This document shows, one piece after another, positions 25,783 to 35,633 of a DNA stretch of 64,000 nt (positions within the stretch are counted from its first letter, which is position 1; every line of letters starts with the position of its first letter). Below the pieces are notes generated by a model. It did not search any database and had not been told where the DNA came from. It saw nothing but the letters and a program-made list of their open reading frames with translations. The position numbers were made by a program, and so were the translations under genes. Origin of the DNA: Ruminococcus sp. (GTDB lineage Bacteria; Bacillota; Clostridia; Oscillospirales; Acutalibacteraceae); contig JAFRCW010000040.1 in NCBI GenBank assembly GCA_017404145.1, positions 62,001 to 126,000 on the forward strand, read 5' to 3'.

Positions 25783-26958
25783 ATGAGTGATTTTTCAACT
25801 GTAAAATGGAAGGATAACGGCAAACTGAAACTGATGATCATTGTTGGCACCCGTCCGGAGATCATCCGGCTTTCGGCGGTGATCACAAAGGCGAGAACAT
25901 ATTTTGATACGCTTCTCGTCCATACGGGACAGAACTACGACTATACGCTTAACGGCATCTTTTTCAAAGACTTGGCATTGGAGGATCCCGACGTCTATCT
26001 TGACGCAGTCGGAAAAGACCTCGGCGAAACGATGGGTAATATCATCGCGAAGTCCTATCAGCTGATGTCTGAGCTTCAGCCCGACGCCGTACTGGTGCTC
26101 GGCGATACCAACTCCTGCCTCTCCGTCATCGGTGCGAAGCGCCTGCATATCCCGATCTTCCATATGGAGGCGGGCAACCGCTGCAAGGACGAGTGTCTCC
26201 CCGAAGAGACCAACCGCCGCATCGTGGACATTATCTCCGACGTCAACTTGGCTTACAGCGAGCACGCGCGCCGGTATCTCGCCGACTGCGGGCTTCCGAA
26301 GGAGCGCACCTATGTGACCGGCTCTCCGATGGCGGAGGTACTGCGCAATAATCTCACCCAGATCGAAAGCTCCGGTATTCACGAAAGACTCGGGCTGGAA
26401 AAAGGTAAGTATATCCTGCTCTCCGCTCACCGTGAGGAGAATATAGACACCGAAAAGAACTTTCTCAGCCTGTTCACCGCCATCAATAAAATGGCTCAAA
26501 AATACGATATGCCGATCCTGTACTCCTGTCATCCGCGCTCGAAGAAGCGTTTGGAAGAGAGCGGATTTGTCCTCGACAGCCGCGTGATCCGGCACGAGCC
26601 GTTGGGATTCCACGACTACAACTGCCTGCAGATGAACGCCTTCGCGGTGGTGTCTGACAGCGGTACCCTGCCCGAGGAGAGCAGCTTTTTCACAAGTATC
26701 GGCAAGCCGTTTCCGGCGGTGTGTATCAGAACGTCTACCGAGCGTCCCGAGGCGCTGGACAAGGCGTGTTTCATCCTCGCCGGTATTGATGAAAAGAGCC
26801 TCCTGCAGGCGGTGGATACCGCAGTGGAGATGAACAAAAACGGCGGCGTCGGTATCCCCGTTCCCGATTATACCGATGAGAACGTCAGCGATAAAGTCAT
26901 CAAGATCATCCAGTCTTACACCGGCGTAGTCAACAAAATGGTGTGGAGAAAAAGCTGA
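25783..26958 (+). CDS. fnlC: UDP-N-acetylglucosamine 2-epimerase family, FnlC/CapG type
   Basis: 391 residues, starting 3 bp after the fnlA stop codon. Motifs of the non-hydrolysing 2-epimerase family are in order: IVGTRPEIIRLSAVI, LLVHTGQNYDYTL, LVLGDTNSCL, FHMEAGNRCKDECLPEETNRR, LLSAHREENID and DSGTLPEESSFF. The AGNRC...PEE form is typical of FnlC/CapG, which converts UDP-N-acetyl-L-pneumosamine to UDP-N-acetyl-L-fucosamine. It is the last enzyme of the pathway begun by FnlA. The capsule or surface polysaccharide is not otherwise encoded here. Confidence 0.88.
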   Translation: MSDFSTVKWKDNGKLKLMIIVGTRPEIIRLSAVITKARTYFDTLLVHTGQNYDYTLNGIFFKDLALEDPDVYLDAVGKDLGETMGNIIAKSYQLMSELQPDAVLVLGDTNSCLSVIGAKRLHIPIFHMEAGNRCKDECLPEETNRRIVDIISDVNLAYSEHARRYLADCGLPKERTYVTGSPMAEVLRNNLTQIESSGIHERLGLEKGKYILLSAHREENIDTEKNFLSLFTAINKMAQKYDMPILYSCHPRSKKRLEESGFVLDSRVIRHEPLGFHDYNCLQMNAFAVVSDSGTLPEESSFFTSIGKPFPAVCIRTSTERPEALDKACFILAGIDEKSLLQAVDTAVEMNKNGGVGIPVPDYTDENVSDKVIKIIQSYTGVVNKMVWRKS

Positions 26959-26960
26959 CA

Positions 26961-28094
26961 ATGGTACAAAATAAGAATGCGGAAATGATAACGACAAATA
27001 ATTATATCGAAAGAGACGCGACCGATATCATCAAGGGCGTTGCTCTTGTTTTTATGTTCATTCATCATTTCTTTACGATTCCCGGGTATTATATTGACGG
27101 AATATCCTATCCGTATCTGGAAGATTTCTCTCGTATCTTTTCGGAACCCTTTAAGATCTGTGTGCCGATCTTCGCTTTTTTAACAGGCTATTTTTATGTT
27201 TTTACTAAGAAAAAGAATTTGAAATATTCCCTGAAGAAAGGGACAGATGTTTGGCTCACCTATTTTTGTTTCTTCCTGCTTCTTCTGATACCCGCTGTGG
27301 CTCTTGGCTGCTGGGATGCTTCCGTGAAGAACTTTCTTTTAGAAGCGTTTGCCATATACCGCCCGACGATGAAGTTTTGCTGGTATGTATATTTTTATAT
27401 CATTGCCATTTTACTGCTTCCGCTGTACCATCTGGGCGCCAAAAAGCATATTTTGATTGCCGCCGCGTTGGGTTTGGCGCTGCCTGTCTGCGTGACTGCA
27501 GTATTAACGGATCGTGTGGGTTTTCTGAGTGAGAATCTGGTAAAGATGCTTTTTGATATCCTGCAATGGTTCCCGTGTGTTGCGGTCGGGTATATTGTCG
27601 CTCAGTATGAATTGTTTGAAAAATGGTTCGACTTTTTATTCAAGCGGCATATCAAAGTCAAAGGTATTCGTATCGCGATATATGTGATCCTGATGGGTGT
27701 TGCGTTTATGGGAAGATACTTCATCCCTTCGGTTTGCTTTAACATCTCGATTTTTACCGTCAGCTTCTCTTGGGATTTTCTGCTGGTTCCGTTTTTCGTA
27801 TACGGTTTGCTGAATCTTTACTACGCTATCCCGTGGAAAAAGATATTGCTGCCGCTGTCGGTGATCGGCAAGTACTCGCTTGGGATGTGGTTTTTCCACA
27901 GTATCTTTTTTAACTCCTGTAAGGAATATACCCAACCGATCCTGTATTTTCCTAAGAATCCGATATTGGTGTTACTGTGGGGCTTGCTGATTTGTTTTGG
28001 GATATCGTTTGCTGTGACAAAAGCGATTGCTCCGCTGCTGAAACTGAAAAACAGATTATTGTTCAGGGATAAAAAATCTTTTTCGGAGAGATAA
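26961..28094 (+). CDS. Membrane acyltransferase (acyltransferase 3-like)
   Basis: 377 residues from ATG 26961, 2 nt after the fnlC stop codon. A GTG start at 26943, overlapping fnlC, is the alternative. About ten hydrophobic segments. The N-terminal DIIKGVALVFMFIHHFF has the D...K...F.HHF pattern of the acyltransferase-3/OafA superfamily, and FCWYVYFYIIAILLLPLY and GKYSLGMWFFHSIFF also fit. Such proteins O-acetylate surface polysaccharides. Its position between fnlC and fnlB suggests that it modifies the same glycan. Codon use is more AT-rich than in the flanking epimerase genes, a hint of separate acquisition. Confidence 0.75.
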   Translation: MVQNKNAEMITTNNYIERDATDIIKGVALVFMFIHHFFTIPGYYIDGISYPYLEDFSRIFSEPFKICVPIFAFLTGYFYVFTKKKNLKYSLKKGTDVWLTYFCFFLLLLIPAVALGCWDASVKNFLLEAFAIYRPTMKFCWYVYFYIIAILLLPLYHLGAKKHILIAAALGLALPVCVTAVLTDRVGFLSENLVKMLFDILQWFPCVAVGYIVAQYELFEKWFDFLFKRHIKVKGIRIAIYVILMGVAFMGRYFIPSVCFNISIFTVSFSWDFLLVPFFVYGLLNLYYAIPWKKILLPLSVIGKYSLGMWFFHSIFFNSCKEYTQPILYFPKNPILVLLWGLLICFGISFAVTKAIAPLLKLKNRLLFRDKKSFSER

Positions 28095-28095
28095 T

Positions 28096-29292
28096 ATGAA
28101 TATTTTTGTCACCGGCGCAAAGGGTATGGTCGGACAGGCGCTTGTTGCGAATCTGAAGAATCTTCGCGACGGAAAGAACCGTACCCGTCCCGCGCTGAAG
28201 ATCGATGAGATCTATGAATATGATATTGACTCTACTGAGGCAGAGCTTGACGAATACTGTCGGAAGGCGGATTTTGTATTCAATCTTGCCGGCGTGAACC
28301 GTCCGAAGGATAACGCCGAGTTTATGCAGGGTAATTTCGGCTTCGGCTCAAAACTGCTCGACATGCTGAAACAATACGGCAATAAAGCTCCCGTGATGCT
28401 GTCTTCGTCGATTCAGGCGACGCTGATCGGCCGTTACGGTGAGTCGGATTACGGCAAAAGCAAATTAGCGGGAGAAGAGCTGTTTTTTCAATACGGTGAA
28501 GAAAACGGCGTCAAGGTCGCGGTGTACCGTTTCCCGAACCTGATGGGTCACAGCCGTCCCAATTATAACAGCGCGGTTTCGACTTTTTGCAACGCGGTGG
28601 CGAACGATTTGCCTTTCACTGTAAACGATCGTAACGCAACTGTAGAATTGCTCTACATAGACGACCTTGTAGAGGCGATGTTTGATTTGCTCGAGGGCAA
28701 GGAAAAGCGCTGTGAGTATGACGGACTTTCTCCCATAGAAAAAGCCGACGGACGCTACTGCTATGTTCCTCTGACCTATAAGGTAACGCTCGGGGAGATC
28801 GTCGATTTGCTCGAACAGTTCAAGGCACAGCATTCCACGCTGATTGTGCCGCCGATACCCGACGGCAGCTTTGCGAAGAAGCTCTACAGTTTATATCTGA
28901 GTTATTTGCCGGCTTCGGATTTCAAATTCCCGCTTAAGATGAACTGCGACGACCGCGGTTCGTTTACGGAATTGTTAAAGACTTCCGATCACGGTCAGTT
29001 TTCCGTCAATATCTCTAAGCCCGGGATCACCAAGGGTCAGCACTGGCACAACTCTAAGTGGGAGTTTTTCATCGTCGTATCGGGCAAAGCTCTGATCGAA
29101 GAGCGCAATATCTACACGAACGAGAAGGTCAGCTTTGAGGTCAGCGGTGAAAAAATAGAAGCCGTTCATATGATTCCCGGCTGGACGCATAACATCATCA
29201 ACCTCAGCGACACCGAGAACCTCGTCACCCTGATGTGGGCGAACGAGCAGTTCGACCCCTCTCATCCGGACACGTTCTATGAACCGGTGTAA
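28096..29292 (+). CDS. fnlB: UDP-2-acetamido-2,6-dideoxy-hexulose reductase (FnlB/CapF)
   Basis: 398 residues; GGAGAG site 5 nt upstream. The N-terminal SDR domain (1-250) has FVTGAKGMVGQAL and a YGKSK active site (ESDYGKSKLAGEEL). The C-terminal cupin domain (about 270-398) has the metal-site pattern GITKGQHWHNSKWEFF and the later MIPGWTHNIINL. This two-domain layout is diagnostic of CapF/FnlB, which epimerises C3 and then reduces C4 with NADPH. A bidirectional terminator ends the operon. Confidence 0.92.
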   Translation: MNIFVTGAKGMVGQALVANLKNLRDGKNRTRPALKIDEIYEYDIDSTEAELDEYCRKADFVFNLAGVNRPKDNAEFMQGNFGFGSKLLDMLKQYGNKAPVMLSSSIQATLIGRYGESDYGKSKLAGEELFFQYGEENGVKVAVYRFPNLMGHSRPNYNSAVSTFCNAVANDLPFTVNDRNATVELLYIDDLVEAMFDLLEGKEKRCEYDGLSPIEKADGRYCYVPLTYKVTLGEIVDLLEQFKAQHSTLIVPPIPDGSFAKKLYSLYLSYLPASDFKFPLKMNCDDRGSFTELLKTSDHGQFSVNISKPGITKGQHWHNSKWEFFIVVSGKALIEERNIYTNEKVSFEVSGEKIEAVHMIPGWTHNIINLSDTENLVTLMWANEQFDPSHPDTFYEPV

Positions 29293-29312
29293 TGATCCTA
29301 ATATATAGAAAG

Positions 29313-29350
29313 AAACACTCTGTTGAATTCGTTTCAACAGAGTGTTTTTG
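29313..29350. terminator. Bidirectional terminator between fnlB and mutY
   Basis: AACACTCTGTTGAA and TTCAACAGAGTGTT form a 14-bp perfect stem. TTTTT follows on the plus strand; on the minus strand it lies near the mutY stop codon. Confidence 0.88.
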
Positions 29351-29351
29351 G

Positions 29352-30383
29352 TTATTTCAGCAGTTTTAAAAAAGCGGTCGGCAGGGGGTAGTCGCTGCGA
29401 AGTTCTTCTTCGGTGACCCATATGAAGCGGTTGTTTTCGGAGGTTGTGCTGACACGGTATCCTTTCATATACCAGTCGATATGAGTGAAAATGTGCTTTG
29501 CGTCTTTGATAAAAGTAATGTTGTCCGCATCGAGATCCCATTCCTTCATTTTTTTATGAAGTGATTTTTCACTGTGAAACCCCTCAATGTTCGGCAGCTG
29601 GTACATCCCCGGGAGCAAGCCTTTATCGGGACGCTTCTCTATGGCGACGCGGTTATCACGAGAGCGGATGAAGAACACGGACTTGTTCTCTTTTTTTCGC
29701 TTCACTTTTTTGATCCGTACGGGAAGTTCTTCGGTGAGATGTTCCCGATATGCGGCGCAGTATTCACGGATAGGACAGTTCTCGCAGGATGGCGCACCGT
29801 TCGGCAGACAGACGGTCTCTCCCAGCTCCATCAGCGCTTCGTTGAACGCTCCCGCTTGATCGGGCATGATCTCCAGCAATTCGGAAAATACCCTTTTTTT
29901 GGTTTCGGGGAGAAGGACGTTTTCTCTGTTTTTCCTGATGCGGGCGATCACGCGCAGGACATTTCCGTCTACCGCGGGGACTTTTTCATCAAAACAGATC
30001 GACGCGATCGCCGCCGCGGTGTAGTCGCCGATCCCGCTGAGTTTTCTGAGCTGATCGAAGGATTTGGGAAAGACGCCGCCGTATTCGGTCATGATAGTGA
30101 TCGCCGCTTTTTTGAGATTCCTCGCGCGGCTGTAGTAGCCGAGCCCCTCCCAGAGCTTTAACAGCGCGTCGTCGTTGATCTCGCTCAGGCTTTTGACGTC
30201 GGGGAGCGCTGTGATAAAGCGGGCATAGTAGCTCTTGACCGCTTCAATTCTAGTCTGCTGGAGCATAATCTCCGAGATCCAGACGCGATAAGGATCTCGC
30301 CCCTCCCGCCACGGCAGGGGTCTTTTGTTCTCTTCAAACCACTGTATCAGCGGTTTGGTGATTGCTTTCAGTGATTGTGACAT
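29352..30383 (-). CDS. mutY: A/G-specific adenine glycosylase MutY
   Basis: 343 residues; Met at 30383 (GGAG six nt upstream), with 30386 an alternative. The helix-hairpin-helix glycosylase domain has PLPWREGRDPYRVWISEIMLQQT, LPKSF...KLSGIGDYTAAAIASI, and catalytic VPAVDGNVLRV. The 4Fe-4S loop follows (C-X6-C-X2-C-X5-C type: CENCPIREYC, plus the preceding Cys). The C-terminal NUDIX-like domain (about 220-343) recognises 8-oxoG. MutY removes adenine mispaired with 8-oxoguanine. Confidence 0.94.
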   Translation of the reverse strand: MSQSLKAITKPLIQWFEENKRPLPWREGRDPYRVWISEIMLQQTRIEAVKSYYARFITALPDVKSLSEINDDALLKLWEGLGYYSRARNLKKAAITIMTEYGGVFPKSFDQLRKLSGIGDYTAAAIASICFDEKVPAVDGNVLRVIARIRKNRENVLLPETKKRVFSELLEIMPDQAGAFNEALMELGETVCLPNGAPSCENCPIREYCAAYREHLTEELPVRIKKVKRKKENKSVFFIRSRDNRVAIEKRPDKGLLPGMYQLPNIEGFHSEKSLHKKMKEWDLDADNITFIKDAKHIFTHIDWYMKGYRVSTTSENNRFIWVTEEELRSDYPLPTAFLKLLK

Positions 30384-30674
30384 CATATTCTCCGTCAAAT
30401 TTTCTGTGTCTATTATACCAGATATGACAGGATTTGCAAAGAAAATGCAAAGAAACCCTTGCTTTTCCAAATAAAATTGTTATTTTTTGTATAATTCTTT
30501 TATCGTATTGCATTTTTATTTTTCATATGTTATTTTAAAATAGAATAGGTAGATATAGCCTCTGTTACAAACACAACATATTGCTGTCCTTATAGGATGA
30601 CAGACAGAAAGACACAATATGCTATTTGTTATCGGAGCGGGATATCCGGAATACTTTCCTTAGGAGGGAATTGT

Positions 30675-33600
30675 ATGATAAAAAAATGGTTAGGAAGAAT
30701 CTTATCAGTCACATTGGTGATATGCCTCTTGGCTGCATTTGTTCCGATGACGGTATTCGCGGAGGAACCGGAACTGGATTCCAAAAATTACGCGATCAAG
30801 AGATCTACATTTATAGGCTTTTGGTGGGTAAAGGACGCAAACACGAGACTTCTGTCCTACGCGACCACTCCGTCAAAGCCCGGTACGACCTCTAATTTTC
30901 TTCAGACGCTTACATGTTCCATTAATACGGACTATAACAACGGATATATCAACCAAACTGACTTTTTCAAGATCCAGAATAAAAAGATGTCATCCAATCT
31001 GGCGCTGTCCTTCGATTATACGATCCATATCGGTTCGAACGGCGGCTCTATCACCTTTGACGGAACTTCCGTGACAGAATCGGGCACCTATATCCTCGGT
31101 TCGACTACAGAGTTTGTGCGCGTTGACATCACCTCCGGTGCGGAGGAAGGCGCCACGACATGGATCGAGATGTCCAACTTCCAGTATGTCGACCCTAACA
31201 CCTCCATCTCCGTTACCGTGAACGGCTCTGCCGGGGGCAGAGTCAGGACCTCTGACGGCTATGTTGCTGACGGCGAGACGATTGCGCTGTCAACGACGCT
31301 GGCGCAGGGCGCCCAGATTCAGCCGTTCCCCGCTGACGGTTACGAATTCTTCGGCTTTGTAGACGCCAACCATAACAAGATAACGGTCGACGATACATGG
31401 ATGTATTATCCTACCAAAGACGTGACTGTTTCCCCGGTTTTCGCGAGACCCGGGATCGATCCCGTGTTCTCTGTCGGCGGCAAGCTCTTTACCGACTTGG
31501 GCGATGCCGCTGCGCAGGGCGGCGTGGTGATTCCGCTGCAGGATTGTACCGTTCCGGCTGGCAGCTATACCATTCCGAGCGGGACGACGCTGCTCGTTCC
31601 CAACGACAGCAGCAACACGGTATACACCACTCAGCCTCAGATCGTCAACGAGATTGACGCGCCTTCCGCTTACAGAAAGCTCACCTTAGCGTCGGGCGCT
31701 GTGTTGAATTTTGAGTCCGGCTCAGCTTTAAGCGTCGGCGGCAAGCTCTTCTCCGCGAACGCCGGAAAGAGCTGCTCTGTGACGAATACCTACGGTCAGG
31801 TGATCGTTTCAAACGGCGCTTTGATGAATTTTGCATCGGGCACCAACCTCTACGCGTGGGGCTTTGTCACATCCAAAGCCGGTGAAGCTAAAACAGATGA
31901 CGCCAAGATCCATCTGTATTCCGGCGCGACGGTCTATGAGGACTTTCAGATCTGCGACTTCCCCGGCGGTACTCATACGCTGAATCTGATGCAGGCGAGC
32001 AATGTGTTTTTCCCGCTGTCCCAGTATTATATCCAGAACGTCGAGTGCCGGATGCAGATCGACGCCGGCGCGAAAGAGGAGATATACGGCGCTCTTTACG
32101 CGCTTTCTATGAACAACTTCGCGTCTATGATTTTTATCGGTCCCGAAGAAGGTTCTCTGTTCAAACTGACCGACGGCTATATTGTAAAGTACTATGACGA
32201 GACCGAGGATAAGGTAAAATGCGATATTTACGGCGACGCTACGATCTCTCCCGTTCAGGTTACCATCGCGGGCAAGTCGATCGATACTACCCTCCGGCAG
32301 ATGCCGATCAACAATATCGGCGTCAACGTCAAGAGCGGAACGCTTGCTACCGATCAGGCGATCTTACTTCTTCCCGACTCTTACATTAATATTGACGAAG
32401 GGGCGACCTTTGATATCCGCAACGACGTCTACCTGGTCGACGCCGCGGACTGGATCGGCGGAAAGCACGTCTACCCGTCCAGCAACCTGCGTCCGCTGGT
32501 TTATTCCGCGACGCTTGCCGATAACGGTATCAACGGCGGTAAGAGCCCGAGAGAGCAGAAGGGCGGAGAAGGCTCTATGGACAGCGCGGTGCTCGACGTT
32601 AACGGCACTGTCAATATTGAGGCGAACGGTACGCTGGTCACCACCGGCTCCGGCGCTCAGATCATTTCCACCGAAGGAACCGCGACGATCGTAAACAATA
32701 GTGAGAAGACGGTCAGCGCGCTGGTGCTGGCAACTTTCGGCAGCGAAGTAACCTGTTCCGCTGATACGGAGATCAAGGCAAACGTCCTGCGCAACGAGGA
32801 CGGTACCACCATCCGCGGCGGCTCCGACGACACCTACACCTATGACGCGGAAACCGGAAAATGGATCACCAAGGGCTTTGTCTATTTTGACGATTTCACC
32901 TTATCCCTCGACGGAAACATCTGTACTGTTCTCAGATATGAGATTCCGGAAGAAACCGATATCGCCGATTATACGATCACGATAAACGACGTTGAAGGTA
33001 CTTTCATCGAGTCGGGCAGCTCCTACAAGGTGCTCTATCCCGTGAAGATCGCGGAGATCACCGATACCCTGACCGCAAAGCTCTATTATAACGGCACGCT
33101 CAAATCTACGGATGAAGTAATCCCCGCGGCATACGGCAGAAAGCTCGATCCCAATTTTATCGCTAACCCGACAGCGCTTGTCGACGAAGAAGATTCCTAT
33201 TATCTTACCGGTACCTTCAGCGGAGATTCCTGCTGGACGGTCGATACGATCAGACCCGAGTATCTCTTTGAGCTGAACATTGAGAATCCGGATGACAACG
33301 AATATATGCTCACCGGTATCCCTCTTGCCAAAGGCGATGAGATCAAGGCGGCGAAGTATCAGGGCGGTTCACTGACCAACTGGTATCCCGACAATCAGCC
33401 AAACTACACGATCACCGAGACAGGCGTTTATAATATCTATCTCAGACCCGATGGAAACGGTAATCAGGATTGGTACTGGACCTGCATCTATGTCGAGCAG
33501 GTGACAGACGAAAATACCATCAAGAGTCATCTGATCGATCCTCTGGTCCAGACTACGCTGAACCTTGGCAATCAGGCGCAGCTGCAGTGGAACCACAGCA

Positions 33601-34100
33601 CCGATAACCCGGCATATACCTCCGACTATATTCTGGAGCATCCGACATTCGGCGCGGTAGATTCCGCCGCGATCCTTGACAAGCTGGGACGTCAGCAGGC
33701 TTTGACGGTTGATGAAGACGTTTTTGCCTCGTACGGTCTGAAGTATGCGGGCAGCACGCTGGTGCTCAACGACAACACCAAGATCAAGCACTACTTCACC
33801 ATTACAAACCAGACGCTGTATAATCAGTATAAGGACAGCTTCACCTTCGACGGTCAGGCTGTCACCGCCAAGACTCACGACGGTAACGAGTTTTATTTCG
33901 AAGTCGGCGGTATCGCGGCGGTAGACCTTGATAACCAGTATGTTCTGGCAAATACCAAAGGTGAAGCGAGCCTTTCCTATGCTGCTCTCGACTACGCTGT
34001 AAAAGTGATTAATCGGAACAAAGAGAATGAAGCGCAGCTCAGGAATCTGATGTACGCTTTATACTGGTACAACGTCTATGCGGACGCGTACTGGGCATAA
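30675..34100 (+). CDS. Very large secreted surface protein
   Basis: 1141 residues; start at 30675 after TTAGGAGGG. Signal peptide MIKKWLGRILSVTLVICLLAAFVPMTVFA. Near 170-255 there is a bacterial-repeat (InlB/Flg_new-like) domain: SVTVNGSAGGRVRTSDGYVADG and PADGYEFFGFVDANHNKI. The remainder is beta-rich with recurring SVGGKLF segments (twice) and Gly/Asn/Ser-rich strands, suggesting a beta-helix or repetitive stalk. No LPXTG or membrane anchor is seen at the C-terminus, which ends YALYWYNVYADAYWA. Function unknown. It opens the surface-protein locus and is followed after 14 bp by a 58-residue ORF. Confidence 0.82.
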   Translation: MIKKWLGRILSVTLVICLLAAFVPMTVFAEEPELDSKNYAIKRSTFIGFWWVKDANTRLLSYATTPSKPGTTSNFLQTLTCSINTDYNNGYINQTDFFKIQNKKMSSNLALSFDYTIHIGSNGGSITFDGTSVTESGTYILGSTTEFVRVDITSGAEEGATTWIEMSNFQYVDPNTSISVTVNGSAGGRVRTSDGYVADGETIALSTTLAQGAQIQPFPADGYEFFGFVDANHNKITVDDTWMYYPTKDVTVSPVFARPGIDPVFSVGGKLFTDLGDAAAQGGVVIPLQDCTVPAGSYTIPSGTTLLVPNDSSNTVYTTQPQIVNEIDAPSAYRKLTLASGAVLNFESGSALSVGGKLFSANAGKSCSVTNTYGQVIVSNGALMNFASGTNLYAWGFVTSKAGEAKTDDAKIHLYSGATVYEDFQICDFPGGTHTLNLMQASNVFFPLSQYYIQNVECRMQIDAGAKEEIYGALYALSMNNFASMIFIGPEEGSLFKLTDGYIVKYYDETEDKVKCDIYGDATISPVQVTIAGKSIDTTLRQMPINNIGVNVKSGTLATDQAILLLPDSYINIDEGATFDIRNDVYLVDAADWIGGKHVYPSSNLRPLVYSATLADNGINGGKSPREQKGGEGSMDSAVLDVNGTVNIEANGTLVTTGSGAQIISTEGTATIVNNSEKTVSALVLATFGSEVTCSADTEIKANVLRNEDGTTIRGGSDDTYTYDAETGKWITKGFVYFDDFTLSLDGNICTVLRYEIPEETDIADYTITINDVEGTFIESGSSYKVLYPVKIAEITDTLTAKLYYNGTLKSTDEVIPAAYGRKLDPNFIANPTALVDEEDSYYLTGTFSGDSCWTVDTIRPEYLFELNIENPDDNEYMLTGIPLAKGDEIKAAKYQGGSLTNWYPDNQPNYTITETGVYNIYLRPDGNGNQDWYWTCIYVEQVTDENTIKSHLIDPLVQTTLNLGNQAQLQWNHSTDNPAYTSDYILEHPTFGAVDSAAILDKLGRQQALTVDEDVFASYGLKYAGSTLVLNDNTKIKHYFTITNQTLYNQYKDSFTFDGQAVTAKTHDGNEFYFEVGGIAAVDLDNQYVLANTKGEASLSYAALDYAVKVINRNKENEAQLRNLMYALYWYNVYADAYWA

Positions 34101-34114
34101 CAGGAGGAAGATAT

Positions 34115-34291
34115 ATGAAGAAACATTATACAGAGCCTGCGTTTGAGCTGACGCGGCTCACGCTTAAAGATGTAATTCTCTATTCTAATATCACTCCTAC
34201 AGAAGCTTACGAGACGCCCAGAGCGATCAGAAAAGCGATGGAGGAAGAGCTGGAGAACAACGGAGATCTCGTTGAAGATCCCATCGAATAA
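34115..34291 (+). CDS. 58-residue leader-like peptide downstream of the surface protein
   Basis: ATG 34115 follows AGGAGG. The peptide starts MKKHYTEPAFELTRLTLKDV and continues ILYSNITP, with an acidic C-terminal half (EEELENNGDLVEDPIE). The pattern Y..P..E...L...DV(I)..S recurs in many very short Firmicutes proteins that look like RiPP precursors or peptide tags; no maturase is encoded nearby. Probably co-transcribed with the large surface protein. Function unknown. Confidence 0.62.
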   Translation: MKKHYTEPAFELTRLTLKDVILYSNITPTEAYETPRAIRKAMEEELENNGDLVEDPIE

Positions 34292-34312
34292 GAAAAACAT
34301 CCAGATAAGAAG

Positions 34313-34355
34313 CCACCCGCGGCGCTATACAGCCGCGGGTGGTATGTTATATTTT
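34313..34355 (+). terminator. Hairpin after the 58-residue ORF
   Basis: CCACCCGCGGC and GCCGCGGGTGG form an 11-bp stem; the following stretch (TATGTTATATTTT) is T-rich but interrupted, so termination may be partial. Confidence 0.6.
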
Positions 34356-34589
34356 GATATTTCGGCACGATTTGAGAAAAAGATGAATGAAATGATAAAA
34401 ACCGCCGCTCAAAAGATAAACGATTGACGACAAAACGCAGTATAACGCATAATCGGTCCTTTTTTCAAACATCCGAAAAAGTTTGCATTTTTATGTGTTT
34501 TTGGTATTTGCTACCATTTTTTTGAGCGTTGCTTTGTTCATAATCACTAAAACTGTTTACAAAAAATTCATCTTTTTATGCGAAAACGG
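34356..34589. other. AT-rich intergenic stretch without recognisable gene
   Basis: No ORF with a ribosome site, no strong repeat and no clear RNA fold. Several T/A-rich promoter-like words are present, but none matches consensus well. Confidence 0.5.
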
Positions 34590-34618
34590 TTGACTTTCTT
34601 TAGGGGCTATATTATAAT
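34590..34618 (+). promoter_or_regulatory. Promoter of the sipW/matrix operon
   Basis: TTGACT (34590-34595), 17-bp spacer, TATAAT (34613-34618). It leaves a leader of about 100 nt before the signal peptidase ATG at 34729 (GAAAGGG site). Confidence 0.65.
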
Positions 34619-34728
34619 AATAGAGAATAGAAAATAGGTGGATTGTCCCCAAAAGTGTTTTCTGTTCATTTACTGAAGCGCCCGGATGTATAATTTGGGT
34701 ATTTTGCCAGAAAGGGATTCATCGTATC

Positions 34729-35589
34729 ATGAGTGAAAAAACAAAAGTCAAAGAAAAAAACTCCGCAGGGTACAAGGTGTTTACCGTATTGGGAATTGTG
34801 CTGTGCGTGATTTTGGTTCCCATTTTGATCATAAATGTTACGATGATTATTCAGGGATATGTCAATCCCGAGAAGGTCCCGTCATTCGGCGGCTATTCTC
34901 CGCTGATCGTTCTTTCTCCTTCTATGGAAGATACGATCATGAAAGGCGATCTGGTAATCGTCAAATCCGCTCAGCCTGATGAAGTGGAAGACGGAGATAT
35001 CATTTCTTTCTTTGATCCCGATTCCACCGGTACCGCTGTTTTGACGCATAGATGCATCGAGGTGGTTAACGAAAACGGTGTTATTTCCTTTAAGACAAAA
35101 GGTGATAACAACGATTCTGCCGATCCGACGCCGGCTCCCGCCGAGAATCTGGTCGGTAAGTACATCACGCGGATTCCGTTTGCCGGTTCTGTTGCGATGT
35201 GGCTGCAGACCACTCCCGGTCTGATCGTATGCGTTGCGGTTCCGATCGTTCTTTTGGTGGCGTATGATTTGATTATGAAGAAGAGATACGACAAGACCAA
35301 GAAGAAGGACACCGACGATCTGCTCAAAGAGCTGGAAGAGCTCCGCGCGCTGCAGGCGCAGCAGGAACAGGCTCCTCAGGCGGCTGCTGTTCAGCCGCAG
35401 GCTGCCGTACCTCAGACAGCTCCCGCTGCACAGCCGGTTCAGGCTCCGGCAGAATCTCCCGCTCCCGCGGCTCAGCCCGCACAGGCTCCCGTTCCGCAGG
35501 CAACTCCGGCTCCCAAACCCGCGTCGGTTCCCAGAGATCTTTCCGATATCGACGCCTTGATCAATGAGATTGAGAACGAAGACAAATAA
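34729..35589 (+). CDS. sipW: SipW-type signal peptidase I (first copy)
   Basis: 286 residues. N-terminal TM helix (16-42), catalytic Ser65 in VLSPSMEDTI, and His107 in VLTHRCIEV where bacterial SPases would have Lys: the Ser-His (ER/SipW) type. Box GDNNDSADP is conserved, and a second TM helix lies at about 163-185. It cleaves the signal peptides of dedicated matrix proteins such as the one at 35793. The long cytosolic tail (about 190-286) is Ala/Pro/Gln-rich and ends DLSDIDALINEIENEDK, a motif shared with the second SipW at 38547. Confidence 0.9.
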   Translation: MSEKTKVKEKNSAGYKVFTVLGIVLCVILVPILIINVTMIIQGYVNPEKVPSFGGYSPLIVLSPSMEDTIMKGDLVIVKSAQPDEVEDGDIISFFDPDSTGTAVLTHRCIEVVNENGVISFKTKGDNNDSADPTPAPAENLVGKYITRIPFAGSVAMWLQTTPGLIVCVAVPIVLLVAYDLIMKKRYDKTKKKDTDDLLKELEELRALQAQQEQAPQAAAVQPQAAVPQTAPAAQPVQAPAESPAPAAQPAQAPVPQATPAPKPASVPRDLSDIDALINEIENEDK

Positions 35590-35633
35590 GTTTTCACTCT
35601 GCGCTCTGCACTCTGCACTGTGCACTAAAAAAG

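Noticed and set aside
24760-26997. Long minus-strand ORFs opposite fnlA and fnlC
   Set aside because: They are antisense shadows of GC-biased genes; no ribosome sites and no protein family.
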